DNA from: Nocardioides sp. YR527
Lineage (GTDB): Bacteria > Actinomycetota > Actinomycetes > Propionibacteriales > Nocardioidaceae
DNA: 64,000 nt
Reading direction: 5' to 3'
NCBI RefSeq assembly: GCF_900101045.1
Contig: NZ_FNFN01000003.1
Span: 434,001-498,000 of the forward strand
Shown in pieces: positions 1-9,715 of the stretch (the first letter of the stretch is position 1; the number at the start of each line of letters is the position of its first letter). Below the pieces are notes generated by a model. It saw only the letters and a list, made by a program, of their open reading frames with translations. It was not told the origin of the DNA and made no database searches. The translations under genes were made by a program, and so were the position numbers.

Positions 1-934
1 CGCAGTCGTACGCCGCACCCGCACCGTCTCCGCACCGCCCGCCGCCGCGGGCACCGGTGTGCTGGCCAAGCCGACCGCCCGAAAGGCCGCCCGGGACCGC
101 GGGATAGATCTATCCGGCGTTACGCCCGCTCGGGCAGACGGCGTGATCACGACCGAGGACCTGGACTCTGTTGGTTCCGACACGGGCTCCTTCGTACCTC
201 AGGAGCCCGGCTCGACCAGCGTGGGCGGTGAGCGTCGCGAGCCGATCAAGGGCCTGCGCAAGCAGATGGGTCAGGCGATGGTCGACTCCGCGTTCACGCT
301 GCCGCACGTGACCATCTGGACGAGCGTCGACGTGACCGCGACGACCGAGCTGGTCGCCCGCCTCAAGGCGCGGCGCGAGTTCGCCGACGTACGTGTGTCG
401 CCGCTGCTCGTCGTCGCGAAGGCGTGTCTGCTGGCGATGCGGCGTACGCCGATCGTCAACTCCTGGTGGGACGATGCCGCCCAGGAGATCGTGTTCAAGG
501 AGTACGTCAACCTCGGCATCGCCGCGGCCACCCCCAGGGGTCTCCAGGTGCCGAACGTGAAGGGCGCCGACCGGATGTCCCTGGTCGGGCTGGGCACCGC
601 GATCAACGAGCTGACCGCGACCGCCCGCACCGGCAAGACCCCGCCGGCCGACCAGACCGGCGGCACGTTCACGATCACCAACATCGGTCCGTTCGGCATC
701 GACGGCGGCGCCCCGATCATCAACCCGGGGGAGTCCGCGATCCTCTCGGTCGGCGCGATCAAGCGACAGCCCTGGGTCGTCGGCACCGGGGACGACGAGC
801 GCATCGAGCCCCGCGACGTCTGCACCCTCGCGCTCAGCTTCGACCACCGCCACATCGACGGCGAGGCGGGCTCGACCTACCTGTCCGACGTCGCCGCAGT
901 CCTGTCGGATCCCGCCACCGCCCTGATGTTCTGA
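1..934 (+). CDS. 2-oxoacid dehydrogenase E2 (dihydrolipoyl acyltransferase), 5'-truncated
   Basis: The reading frame is open from base 2 with no start, so the gene begins before the window; about 310 residues are visible. A peripheral subunit-binding domain follows an Ala/Pro-rich linker (KPTARKAARDRGIDLSGV, nt 67-120). Then comes the CAT-fold acyltransferase core, ending with the catalytic SFDHRHIDG motif (nt 836-862), where the His and Asp act in acyl transfer to CoA. The N-terminal lipoyl domain or domains must lie upstream. It belongs to a pyruvate or branched-chain 2-oxoacid dehydrogenase complex in the cytoplasm. The substrate cannot be told from this part; E1 genes are expected just upstream. 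A GTG at 59 is an internal codon rather than the start. Confidence 0.93.
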   Translation, partial: AVVRRTRTVSAPPAAAGTGVLAKPTARKAARDRGIDLSGVTPARADGVITTEDLDSVGSDTGSFVPQEPGSTSVGGERREPIKGLRKQMGQAMVDSAFTLPHVTIWTSVDVTATTELVARLKARREFADVRVSPLLVVAKACLLAMRRTPIVNSWWDDAAQEIVFKEYVNLGIAAATPRGLQVPNVKGADRMSLVGLGTAINELTATARTGKTPPADQTGGTFTITNIGPFGIDGGAPIINPGESAILSVGAIKRQPWVVGTGDDERIEPRDVCTLALSFDHRHIDGEAGSTYLSDVAAVLSDPATALMF

Positions 935-943
935 ACCCTGTCG

Positions 944-988
944 ACGTGGGAGTCCCGGAGTCACCCGGTGACATCGGGACTCCCACGT
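944..988 (+). terminator. Hairpin terminator after E2 gene
   Basis: A perfect 14-bp stem (944-957 with 975-988, ACGTGGGAGTCCCG) starts ten bases after the E2 stop. The loop can itself form a 6-bp hairpin (GTCACC/GGTGAC). There is no long U tract, a feature shared with most hairpins at gene ends in this window. Confidence 0.75.
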
Positions 989-1042
989 TCGACATTCGAC
1001 CCACAGAACCGCTATTCGCTACCTGCCGGGGTATCGAATCTG

Positions 1043-1085
1043 GGAGGATCCTCCGGCCCGTGCTGACACGGGCCTGAAGATCTTC
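1043..1085 (+). promoter_or_regulatory. Three stacked palindromes in the 5' leader of the RTX gene
   Basis: Immediately before the ribosome binding site lie GGAGGATCCTCC (1043-1054), a perfect 8-bp hairpin GGCCCGTG-CTGA-CACGGGCC (1055-1074) and GAAGATCTTC (1076-1085). They abut one another. They could be an RNA structure controlling translation or an operator; nothing decides between these. Confidence 0.4.
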
Positions 1086-1096
1086 TGGAGGCAGGA

Positions 1097-2683
1097 ATGG
1101 TGCTCCTGACGGGGCGCACGCTGCTTGCCGGGATCGTCGCGACGGCCGCCTCGGCGACCGTACTCGTGACGAGTCCCGCGAGCGCGGCGACAACATCGAC
1201 CGGCGTACGTTGCACGATCGTCGGTACGTCGGGTGGTGACGTCCTACGGGGCACGTCCCGCCGTGACGTCATCTGCGGCCGCGGCGGCAGCGACATCATC
1301 TACGCCAAGGGCGGCGATGACCTGGTCGACGCCGGTTCGGGCGGTGACCACGTATACGCCAGCTACGGTGCCGACCGGGTGCTCGGCGGGAGTGGCGAGG
1401 ACTGGATCCACGGTGGTGGCGGCAAGGACAGCCTCAACGGAGGCACCGGGCAGGACAACATCTGGGGCGAGGACGGCGGCGACGTCATCTCCGGTGGCGA
1501 CCACTTCGACGTGATCTCCGGCGGTGCAGGTGCAGACCGCATCTATGGAGGCGCCGGCGGCGACAGCATCAACGGTGGGACGAGCGGGGACGCCATCTCC
1601 GGAGGCTCGGGAGCCGACTCGGTCAGCGGAGGCGATGGCAACGACTCGATCTCCGGCGGGGACGGCAACGACCGGCTGGCCGGCAACGCCGGCGATGACC
1701 AGATCCACGGCAACAACCATCTGGACACCGTCAGCGGTGGCTCCGGCCAGGACCGGCTCTGGGGCGACAGCGGTGCCGACACGCTCAACGGTGGCGACGG
1801 TAACGACAAGCTGTCCGGTGGCACCGGGTTGGACGACGTCCACGGCAACGCCGGCACCAACACCTGCTACTACGACATCTACGACTACCTCTACGGATGC
1901 TTCCGCGACGCTGCCGCGCCGGTGATCGTCGGGGCTTCGCTGTCCCCGACGGCGATCAACTCGGACTCCGGCGACACCAAGGTCCGAGTGCGGATTCACG
2001 TGAAGGACGACCTTCGCGTCGCCCAGGTCCAGGGATGGGTCTCGGGCCTCGCCGACAACAACCCGGCGCAGCTCTACACCAATTTCATGCCGATGGTCTC
2101 AGGCGGCGTACGCGACGGCTGGTGGCAGGGGTACGTCACCGTGCCCAGGTGGACGCCCGGGGGCAAGCTTTCGCTGGAGGCGATTGCGACGGACACCTCT
2201 GGGCGTACGACCGACAAGTTCGACGTGGCCTCGGTGCAGGTGACCAGCACCAACCCAGACACGGCGCCGCCGGTGGTGAAGCTCAAGAGCCTGAGCACGA
2301 CGTCCGTCGACGTGCGTACCGGCGCGAAGACCCTCAAGGCGGTGCTGACCGTGACCGACCGGATCGGCGTGACCGAGATGAATGGGTTGGATTCCCTGAG
2401 TGTGTGCTTCGGCCGCACGATGGAGGACGACTTCATCTGCGGGCCCGACCCGGTGCGTACCGCCGGGACCATCTACTCCGGCGAGTGGACCGTGAATCTG
2501 ACGGTCCCGAAGGGAACCCCGACCGGCGTGTACGACCTCGAGGTCTATGCGGCGGACCGCATCGGGGTCGTCGAGAACTATTACGGCCCGCATCTCTACC
2601 AGGAGTGGGTCGACACCTACCCGAGCTCGATGCAACCGGACCAGGAGCTGCCGAGTGCGACCTTCCATGTCACCGGTTCCTGA
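1097..2683 (+). CDS. Secreted RTX-type calcium-binding repeat protein with Ig-like C-terminus
   Basis: The 528-residue product starts at an ATG preceded by GGAGGCAGGA. Residues 1-30 are a Sec signal peptide ending SPASA-A. Residues about 38-255 are tandem nonapeptides of the GGxGxDxUx type (for example GGSGEDWIHGG, GGDGNDSISGG), which form a calcium-filled beta-roll. The C-terminal half (about 265-528) is beta-rich, with two repeated units built around DLRVAQVQGWVSGL and DRIGVTEMNGLD, probably Ig-like. No type I secretion signal is expected, because the protein carries its own Sec signal. It is monocistronic, between the E2 terminator and a 16-bp convergent hairpin. The function is unknown: adhesion, enzyme scaffold and calcium binding at the surface are all possible. 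A second RTX protein is encoded at 58483-59514. Confidence 0.85.
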   Translation: MVLLTGRTLLAGIVATAASATVLVTSPASAATTSTGVRCTIVGTSGGDVLRGTSRRDVICGRGGSDIIYAKGGDDLVDAGSGGDHVYASYGADRVLGGSGEDWIHGGGGKDSLNGGTGQDNIWGEDGGDVISGGDHFDVISGGAGADRIYGGAGGDSINGGTSGDAISGGSGADSVSGGDGNDSISGGDGNDRLAGNAGDDQIHGNNHLDTVSGGSGQDRLWGDSGADTLNGGDGNDKLSGGTGLDDVHGNAGTNTCYYDIYDYLYGCFRDAAAPVIVGASLSPTAINSDSGDTKVRVRIHVKDDLRVAQVQGWVSGLADNNPAQLYTNFMPMVSGGVRDGWWQGYVTVPRWTPGGKLSLEAIATDTSGRTTDKFDVASVQVTSTNPDTAPPVVKLKSLSTTSVDVRTGAKTLKAVLTVTDRIGVTEMNGLDSLSVCFGRTMEDDFICGPDPVRTAGTIYSGEWTVNLTVPKGTPTGVYDLEVYAADRIGVVENYYGPHLYQEWVDTYPSSMQPDQELPSATFHVTGS

Positions 2684-2757
2684 CCCCGAGACGTCAGCTG
2701 CGTCGGCCGAGTGGGCGCCTCGATGCCCACTCGGCCGACGTATGTGACGCCTCGGCA
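2684..2757. repeat. Dispersed intergenic repeat, copy A, containing a terminator hairpin
   Basis: The intergenic DNA is built from units of the form CGTCGGCCGAG plus GCGTCACGTA-like segments. Bases 2722-2756 match 49501-49535 at 31 of 35 positions in the same orientation. The left arm (GAGACGTCAG followed by CGTCGGCCGAG) matches the reverse complement of the same distant region. Confidence 0.65.
2701..2740. terminator. Bidirectional hairpin terminator between convergent genes
   Basis: A perfect 16-bp stem, 2701-2716 with 2725-2740 (CGTCGGCCGAGTGGGC), has an 8-base loop. It sits between the stop codons of the RTX gene (+) and the ABC permease (-), so it can serve both transcripts. There is no U tract on either side. 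Confidence 0.75.
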
Positions 2758-2762
2758 GGGGG

Positions 2763-4343
2763 TCAGCCGATGTCGCGGGTGCGGAACCAGCCCCAGGCGC
2801 CCACGAGCACCGCGGCGGTGAGGGCGGTCAGGGTGAGCTCGGGGGCCCACGTGAACGACTCGGTGGGCATCTGCGGGATGTGCGAGTACGGCGAGATGCC
2901 GATGAACCAGCCGGGCGCCTCGAGGAGCTCGCCGACGAGGGTGATCACCAGGCACAGCGCGGGGAGCGCGTAGCCGAGGGCCGAGCGCCGCAGCGCCAGC
3001 AGTCCGGCAGCGAGAGCTGAGACCAGCCAGACCGCCGGTGCCCAGGCCAGGGCCGCGGGCAGGATCTGGTCGGGATGCGAGCCGTCGGCCGAGCCCGCCG
3101 CTCCGAAACCGATCCACATGAACAGCCCAGCCACGAACAGCAGCCACAGGGCGCCGGTGAAGGCCACGAGGACGGTCGACCAGTACCAGCGGGACCGAGA
3201 GGTCGCGGTGGCGAGCACCGTCTCGGCACGCCCGTCCGACTCGTCCGAGCCGGCGTGGGAGATGACCGAGATCGCGAAGAAGGTGATCACGATCGCCACG
3301 ATCGAGAGGACGGCCGCGACCATGGTGTCGGCGAACGCTCCCTCGCCGCCGAGCCGCTGCAGCATCTCCTGGGCGCTCTCGCTGTCCAGCAGGTCACCGA
3401 AGCCTGGGACGATCGCGCCGAAGACCGCACCCATCGCCGCGATCGCGATCGACCACGTGATCAGTGCCGACGAGTTCAGACGTACGCAGAGGGCGAGTGC
3501 GTCCGCCAAGCGGGGCGATCCGACCGCAGGTCCCGGCCGTGCCGCGATCATCCCGGAGCCGAGGTCGCGGCGACCGTGCAGGACACGCGCGACCCCGACG
3601 AGCACGGCAGCCAGGCCGACATAGAGGAGCAGCATCCACCAGCGCGGCTCGGACCAGGCGCGGATCTTGGTGTTCCAGCCGAACGGCGTGAGCCAGGAGA
3701 GCCAGGACACCGAGGTGTCGCCGATGGCGCGAATGATGTACAGGACGCCGATCGCGCCAGCAGTGAGGGAGGCGCAGGTGCGTGCGCTCGCCGAGAGCTG
3801 GGAGGTCACCGCGGTGATCCCGGTCGCGACCAGGCCGATGCCCGTCCAGGTCGCGCCGAAGACGATGGATCCGGTCGCGGGCAGCCCGCCACCGATCGAG
3901 GCGAGTGCTGCGAGGACGCCGACCAGGAGCGATACCCCGGTGGCCTCGACCAGGGCGGCTGCGGTCGGCGCCTCGGCGCCCACTGCCGTGCCACCCACGA
4001 GCTCGAGCCGGCCGCTCTCCTCCTCGACGCGAGTGTGGCGGCGTACGAGGACGACGAGCAGGACGGCGACGAAGATCGAGTAGAGGACGGTCATCTTCGT
4101 CATCGCCAGCTCGCCGAGGCTGTGGACGTCGAGGATCGGGCCGTAGAGAGCGACGGTCGCGCCGCTGGCATTGAGCCCCTCGGCCGTGTGCACCCGCTCC
4201 GCCTCGGAGGTGTAGAGCGACTCGGTGCCGACCGCGGAGGCGTAGACCATCAGGGTCAGGACGGCCACCCACGCCGGGATGATGACCCGGTCACGGCGCA
4301 GGGCCGTGCGGGTCAGCAGTGCGGTGCCGGAGTACGTGCTCAT
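2763..4343 (-). CDS. ABC-2 type multidrug/antibiotic exporter permease (copy 2)
   Basis: This 526-residue polytopic membrane protein starts at [10 protein letters not shown]. The ATG overlaps the stop of the upstream ATPase by ATGA, implying translational coupling. There are roughly 12 hydrophobic segments in two halves (six each side of a central loop near residue 260), as in the tetronasin-resistance type (TnrB/Rv1217c-like) permeases that act with one ATPase. It is the last gene of the operon and is paralogous to the permease at 5288-6940, although the two are strongly diverged. Substrate unknown; export of a hydrophobic compound is the family expectation. Confidence 0.85.
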   Translation of the reverse strand: MSTYSGTALLTRTALRRDRVIIPAWVAVLTLMVYASAVGTESLYTSEAERVHTAEGLNASGATVALYGPILDVHSLGELAMTKMTVLYSIFVAVLLVVLVRRHTRVEEESGRLELVGGTAVGAEAPTAAALVEATGVSLLVGVLAALASIGGGLPATGSIVFGATWTGIGLVATGITAVTSQLSASARTCASLTAGAIGVLYIIRAIGDTSVSWLSWLTPFGWNTKIRAWSEPRWWMLLLYVGLAAVLVGVARVLHGRRDLGSGMIAARPGPAVGSPRLADALALCVRLNSSALITWSIAIAAMGAVFGAIVPGFGDLLDSESAQEMLQRLGGEGAFADTMVAAVLSIVAIVITFFAISVISHAGSDESDGRAETVLATATSRSRWYWSTVLVAFTGALWLLFVAGLFMWIGFGAAGSADGSHPDQILPAALAWAPAVWLVSALAAGLLALRRSALGYALPALCLVITLVGELLEAPGWFIGISPYSHIPQMPTESFTWAPELTLTALTAAVLVGAWGWFRTRDIG

Positions 4344-5242
4344 CGCGCCCCCTCGGTCTGGTAAGCGTCGAGGAACAGCTCCTCGAGGCTCGGCGGTGCC
4401 GAGTTGAGGGACCGGGCGCCTGCCGCGCTCAGGACGGCGAGCAGGGTCGGAAGGCCCTCTGGGTCGACCGTGCACGTGATGCTCTCGCCGTCGATGATCA
4501 CATCGTGGATGCCGGGCCCGGCCAGCTCCGGGACTGCCCCGCTGACCTGCGCTGTCACCTTCGAGCGCCGTAGGTGGCGCAGTGATTCCAGGGTGCCGGT
4601 CTCGACCGTCCGGCCATCCCGGATGATGGTGACCCGGTCGGCCAGTCGCTCCACCTCGGACAAGATGTGCGAGGAGAGGAGCACGGTCGCGCCGCGCCCC
4701 TTGTGCTCGGCCACGCACTCGTTGAAGACCTGCTCCATCAGAGGGTCCAGGCCCGAGGTCGGCTCGTCGAGGATGAGCAGCTCCGGGTCTGCGGCGAAGG
4801 CCGCGACCAGAGCCACCTTCTGCCGGTTGCCCTTGGAGTAGGCGCGGCCCTTCTTGGTCGGGTCGAGCTGGAAGCGCTCCAAGAGCTCGGCACGACGGGT
4901 GTCCTTCGGGTCCACATCGCGAAGCCGCAGCAGCAGATCGATGATCTCGCCACCGGAGAGGTTGGGCCACAGCGCGACATCGCCCGGGACGTACGCCAGG
5001 CGCTTGTGGATCGTGACGGCGTCACGCCAGGGGTCGAGCCCGAAGACACGGGTCTCGCCGCCGTCGACGCGCAGCAGGCCGAGCAGTGCTCGCAGCGTCG
5101 TCGACTTGCCGGCGCCGTTGGGGCCGAGGAATCCGTGCACCTCGCCGGGCTGGACCATCAGGTCCAGCCCGTCGAGCGCGAGAAACTTTCCGAAGTGCTT
5201 GGTCAGACCCGCGACCTCGATCGCAGGGATGTTGTCGGACAT
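4340..5242 (-). CDS. ABC transporter ATP-binding protein (copy 2)
   Basis: The 300-residue ATPase has Walker [10 protein letters not shown] (about 40-48), an ABC signature region around YSKGNRQKV, where the usual LSGGQ is replaced, Walker [14 protein letters not shown] and an H-loop (SSHILSEVE). The [15 protein letters not shown] form is typical of the DrrA/tetronasin exporter clade. The first residues MSDNIPA and the DNA before the start are nearly identical to those of the ATPase at 6940-7875, so the pair arose by tandem duplication. It powers the permease encoded directly downstream. Confidence 0.92.
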   Translation of the reverse strand: MSDNIPAIEVAGLTKHFGKFLALDGLDLMVQPGEVHGFLGPNGAGKSTTLRALLGLLRVDGGETRVFGLDPWRDAVTIHKRLAYVPGDVALWPNLSGGEIIDLLLRLRDVDPKDTRRAELLERFQLDPTKKGRAYSKGNRQKVALVAAFAADPELLILDEPTSGLDPLMEQVFNECVAEHKGRGATVLLSSHILSEVERLADRVTIIRDGRTVETGTLESLRHLRRSKVTAQVSGAVPELAGPGIHDVIIDGESITCTVDPEGLPTLLAVLSAAGARSLNSAPPSLEELFLDAYQTEGAR

Positions 5243-5287
5243 GGGAACTCACTTCAGCGCATGTGGGAGGGATGAGGTTGTGGAAGG

Positions 5288-6939
5288 TCAGCCTGCAACG
5301 ACGTCTCGGCGGCGGAAGCCGACGAAGGCGGCCACCAGCAGCGCGAGCGCGACGGCGCTGAGGCCGATCATGTGCGAGGCCTCGATCGCCTCCTGCGGGT
5401 AGCGGCCGACCCACCAGAACGGGGAGATGCCGGCGACCGCGTCCGGGAGGTCGAAGAGCGGCCCGAACATCCCGGTGATGCAGGTGAACGCGAACAGCGC
5501 CCAGATGGCCGGGGTGATCTTGGGGAGCCAGGCGTAGAGCGCCGCGGTGAGGGTCAAGAACACTGCCACAGCCGGCAGGAACGCCGCGCCGCCCTTCAGG
5601 AACGTCCCCAGCTCGACCTCGCCGTTGACCAGGGCGCCCGCCCACAGCGCGAGGGCGCCCGAGACCATGGTCAGTACGAACGCGCCCACCGCCACGACCA
5701 CGAGGTGGGAGGCGAACCAGCGACCGCGCGAGACCGGCTTGGCCAGCGCGATCTCCAGACGCCCTTCGGTCTCGTCCGCCTTGGCTCGGAGCGTGGTCGC
5801 GATCGCGTAGCCGGCGGCGGCCAGCGCGGCGTACAGGATCATGATCGCCAGGAACCCGGTGAGCGGGTCGTCGCCGAACATCTTGGCCGCCTCGGGGTTG
5901 GACGCGGCCATGTCGGCGACCATGTCCTCGACGCCTTCGCCGAGGTAGGTGCCGGTAGCCCCGAACATCACGAAGGTGCCGAGGAACCACCAGAACAGCG
6001 CCGTACGCTGCTGGCGCCAGGCCATGGCCACCGGGGACGAGAGCGTCCCGGTCGCCTCGGCCCGGCCGGAGCCGTCGGCGAGCAGTGCCCCGTCGAAGTC
6101 GCGCTTGGAAGCCAGGAAGGCACCGACGGCGAGCAGCACCAGGACCGCCACCACGCTCAGCGCGAGCGGCCACCAGCGCAGGTCGACGTACGCCCTCATC
6201 TGCTGGGTCCACGCGATCGGCGAGAGCCAGGAGAGCCAGGTGCCATGCTCGCCGGGACCGGCCTGCAGGTCGCCGATGCCGCGCACCAGCACCGAGACGC
6301 CCAGGACCGCGAGGGCGAGCCCGGTGGCGCCTCGACCGTGGGTGGTCAGCTGCGAGGTGACCAGGGCGACCGCGGCGAAGACCAGGCCGCTGACGGCGAT
6401 CGCCGTCGACAGAGCGAAGGTGTCCTCGACCGGAAGGTCACCCGCGGAGATCAGCAGCGCGCTCCCGAGCACGGCGAAGACGACGTTGGCGATGACCACG
6501 GTCAGCAGCGACGCGGCGACGGCCGCGTGCCGTCCGACCGCGCGCGAGCGGACCAGCTCCGCCCGCCCGCTCTCCTCCTCCGCGCGGGTGTTGCGGACGA
6601 CCTCGAACATGTTCATGACCCCGAGCAGCGCAATCATCCACAGCGTCATCTCGTTGGCGAACATCGCGCCGATCGTGTAGTCGTCGAGACCGTAGTTCGG
6701 CCCACCGAGGAACACCGAGGCCGGCTGCTGCATCAGGTCGGCGCGGCCTTGTCTGTCCTCGGCGGTGGGGTAGACCGTGCTCAGCGCGGTGACGAAGTAG
6801 GCGTACAGCGCGAGCAGCGACACCGTCCAGACGGTCAGCCGGACACGGTCGCGCCGGAGCATGAACCGGGTCAGGTGCCAGGTGCCGGCGAAGGACGTCA
6901 GCGGCGTACGCCGCGGGATGGCCGGAGCGAGGGCGCTCA

Positions 6940-6940
<1 letters not shown>
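5288..6940 (-). CDS. ABC-2 type multidrug/antibiotic exporter permease (copy 1)
   Basis: The 550-residue polytopic membrane protein starts at MSALAPAIPRR. Its ATG shares one base with the ATPase stop (TGATG), and the annotated reading frame beyond it is only the antisense shadow of the ATPase. It has two repeats of about six hydrophobic helices and an RAEEESGRAELVRSRAVGR loop, also found in copy 2 ([11 protein letters not shown]), marking them as one family. It is the probable membrane partner of the ATPase directly upstream. A 45-base gap separates it from the second ATPase gene, so all four ABC genes are probably one transcript. Confidence 0.86.
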
Positions 6941-7875
<935 letters not shown>

Positions 7876-7930
7876 GGGAACTCGCTTCCGCGTTGGGAGG
7901 GTAGGAGGACGTACGCCGACGGGCCTGGCG

Positions 7931-8602
7931 TCATTGAGACGGGGGCTCGGTCGCGGCGTCCTGTGGCGGGTCCGGGACGTAGAGCAGGTATTCGTCGAGC
8001 ATCCGACGCGTGGTGAAGATGCCCTGGGTGTAGAGCTCGACCATCGGGAGGTAGCTCGTGGTCAGGAAGCCGCGCACGATGCCGCTGATGTCGCTGGGGT
8101 CCTCGGCCGGGTTGAGGGTGAGCTCGAGCATGAGCGAGCCGAGGGCGGAGAGGACCAGATAGCGGGCCCGGGCCGTCTCGTCGCGGCTGGGTTTGATCAG
8201 CCCGGCCTCGACGCCGTGCTTGGTGTAGCCGACCGCGTCCTCGATCATCTGCTCGATGAAGGTGCGGCCGACCGGGCCGCCGTCCTGCAGCGAGCGGAGG
8301 ACGTAGCCGAGCATCGGCGCGTACTCGTCCGCGGCGGCGAACCTGTGCAGGATGCCCTGTCCGGAGGCCAGCTCGTCGATCGTGTCGTTCTTCGTCGAGC
8401 GGATCTCGGCGAGTATCTGCTCGTCGCACTCGGCGTGGAGCTCGTCCTTGGAGCCGAAGTGGTGGATCACCAGGGCCGGGCTGACCCCGGCGTCGGTGGC
8501 GATCGAACGGACCGAGGCACTGAAACCGTCGCGCGCGAACCGCAGCACGGCGGCGTCGCGGATCCGGTCACGGGTGGTCGGGTCGGGAGGGGCTGAACGC
8601 AT
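7931..8602 (-). CDS. TetR family repressor of the ABC exporter operon
   Basis: The 223-residue protein has an N-terminal helix-turn-helix (about residues 10-55: DAAVLRFARDGF, SIATDAGVSPALVIHHFGSK), followed by a ligand-binding helical domain. It is the first gene of the minus-strand run with the two ABC pairs. The start codon lies inside a 42-base palindrome, so self-repression at the operon promoter is likely. The inducing ligand is presumably an exporter substrate, but this is inference. Confidence 0.88.
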   Translation of the reverse strand: MRSAPPDPTTRDRIRDAAVLRFARDGFSASVRSIATDAGVSPALVIHHFGSKDELHAECDEQILAEIRSTKNDTIDELASGQGILHRFAAADEYAPMLGYVLRSLQDGGPVGRTFIEQMIEDAVGYTKHGVEAGLIKPSRDETARARYLVLSALGSLMLELTLNPAEDPSDISGIVRGFLTTSYLPMVELYTQGIFTTRRMLDEYLLYVPDPPQDAATEPPSQ

Positions 8603-8630
8603 GTTTAATGCTAAACACGTGTTCAGCCCC
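8589..8630 (-). promoter_or_regulatory. Palindromic operator overlapping the TetR start codon
   Basis: There are outer arms GGGGCTGAAC / GTTCAGCCCC (8589-8598, 8621-8630) and an inner GTTTA-ATGC-TAAAC (8603-8616), all centred between 8609 and 8610. The 19-base arms match at 17 positions. Half-site symmetry and location fit a TetR operator; the same DNA could also fold as the terminator of the nuclease gene at 8650. Confidence 0.65.
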
Positions 8631-8649
8631 TGCGCAAGGGGTTAGTCGA

Positions 8650-9552
8650 TCAGTTCCTGGTCCAGCTGAAGTCGACCGCGATCGGGAAGTGGTCGGAGAG
8701 CATCAGCCCGGAGCCGTCCTCACGGAAGTCGGCGTCCAGGTTGCGGTAGGAGGTCGCGCTCAGATCGACCCCGCCGCCGTCGCGGTAGAGCACCTTGTCG
8801 ACGACCTCGCACTCCACGCCCGGGTCCACCTCCGGGCACCCCAGGGCCGGGCTGCCGTGGTCGGGCTCGTCACCGCTGCGTACGAGCTCCACCCAGGCGT
8901 CGGTCAGGCCGTTCGCGGCGGCGAAGTCGGAGATCCGGTCGCCCTCGCGGGTGTAGCGCGTGTTGGTGTCGCCCATGACGAGGACCGCGTTGCCGGCGGA
9001 GCGCTCGGAGATGTACGCCGTGAGCTGCTCGAGGTTGCCGCGGCGAGCGGCCTCGTCCAGGCTGTCGTCGCCGGCGTCGGCATGCAGGTTGTAGACGTCG
9101 ATCCAGGTGTCCGGGGCGATCTGCGCGCGGTGGAAGGTGAACCCCTTCGGGGTCAGACAGTCGGCCTGGTTGATCCAGCAGTGGTCCCAGGTGACGCGGT
9201 CGAGCGCCTCGTACGGCTGGTGGTGCAGGCTGTTCAGCCCGCTCCCGAACGGCACTCCACCCGAGGTCGGGGTGCGGTGGTCGTGCACGTCGGTCGCGTA
9301 GAGGTAGGCGTGGTAGTTGAAGTCCTCCTGGACGTTCACGATGTCGAACCGGTCGATCCGGCGGCCGATCTCGTTGGTGGCGGACTTTCGGGGCGTGGGC
9401 GCGCTGGAGATGACTTCGGGCAGGCCGGCGATGTTGTACGTCAGCGCACTGAAGCTGCCCTCGTTCGCCTGCGCCGGGGCGCCGATGAGGGGAAGGGCCG
9501 CGGCGAGCGAGGTCGTGGCGGCGAGGGCGAGGAGACGCTTGATCTGAGGCAC
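8650..9552 (-). CDS. Secreted endonuclease/exonuclease/phosphatase (EEP) family protein
   Basis: The GTG at 9552 gives a 300-residue protein with a Sec signal peptide (residues 1-29, ending IGAPAQA-N); GGAG lies just upstream. The longer upstream frame lacks this logic. EEP-fold landmarks are visible: YNIAGLP at the start of the fold, VNVQEDF (metal-binding Glu), VMGDTNTRY (Asp and Asn of the active site) and LSDHFPIAVDF (catalytic Asp-His). The family includes secreted DNases, sphingomyelinases and phosphodiesterases; the internal Cys-rich loop (CWINQADCL, CPEVDPGVEC) suggests disulfides in an exported enzyme of the sphingomyelinase-like branch. Monocistronic. Confidence 0.82.
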   Translation of the reverse strand: MPQIKRLLALAATTSLAAALPLIGAPAQANEGSFSALTYNIAGLPEVISSAPTPRKSATNEIGRRIDRFDIVNVQEDFNYHAYLYATDVHDHRTPTSGGVPFGSGLNSLHHQPYEALDRVTWDHCWINQADCLTPKGFTFHRAQIAPDTWIDVYNLHADAGDDSLDEAARRGNLEQLTAYISERSAGNAVLVMGDTNTRYTREGDRISDFAAANGLTDAWVELVRSGDEPDHGSPALGCPEVDPGVECEVVDKVLYRDGGGVDLSATSYRNLDADFREDGSGLMLSDHFPIAVDFSWTRN

Positions 9553-9627
9553 GAGAAACTCCGATCGAGTGTGGGGGTTGCTGCCGGACGGCAGCGCCGA
9601 GCCAACCCATCGTGGCGGAGTTCGCGA

Positions 9628-9702
9628 GGTGTAACACGCTGTTCGTAGGACTATCCGGTCGTTCTGAACGACCGGATAGTCGGTGTAACAGCGTGTTACA
9701 CC
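9628..9702 (-). terminator. Double-stem cruciform terminator after the carboxyltransferase gene
   Basis: Outer arms GGTGTAACACGCTGTT (9628-9643) pair perfectly with 9687-9702. Inside them, 9649-9663 (GACTATCCGGTCGTT) pairs perfectly with 9667-9681 over a three-base loop. The result is 31 paired positions separated by one 5x5 internal loop. It lies 14 bases past the stop of the carboxyltransferase gene and upstream of the EEP gene. Confidence 0.75.
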
Positions 9703-9715
9703 ATTCTCTGGCGCC

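Noticed and set aside
1230..1860. Regular short repeats resembling a CRISPR array
   Set aside because: The period is 27 bases in frame and encodes RTX nonapeptides with varied bases; there are no conserved direct repeats with unique spacers and no cas genes.
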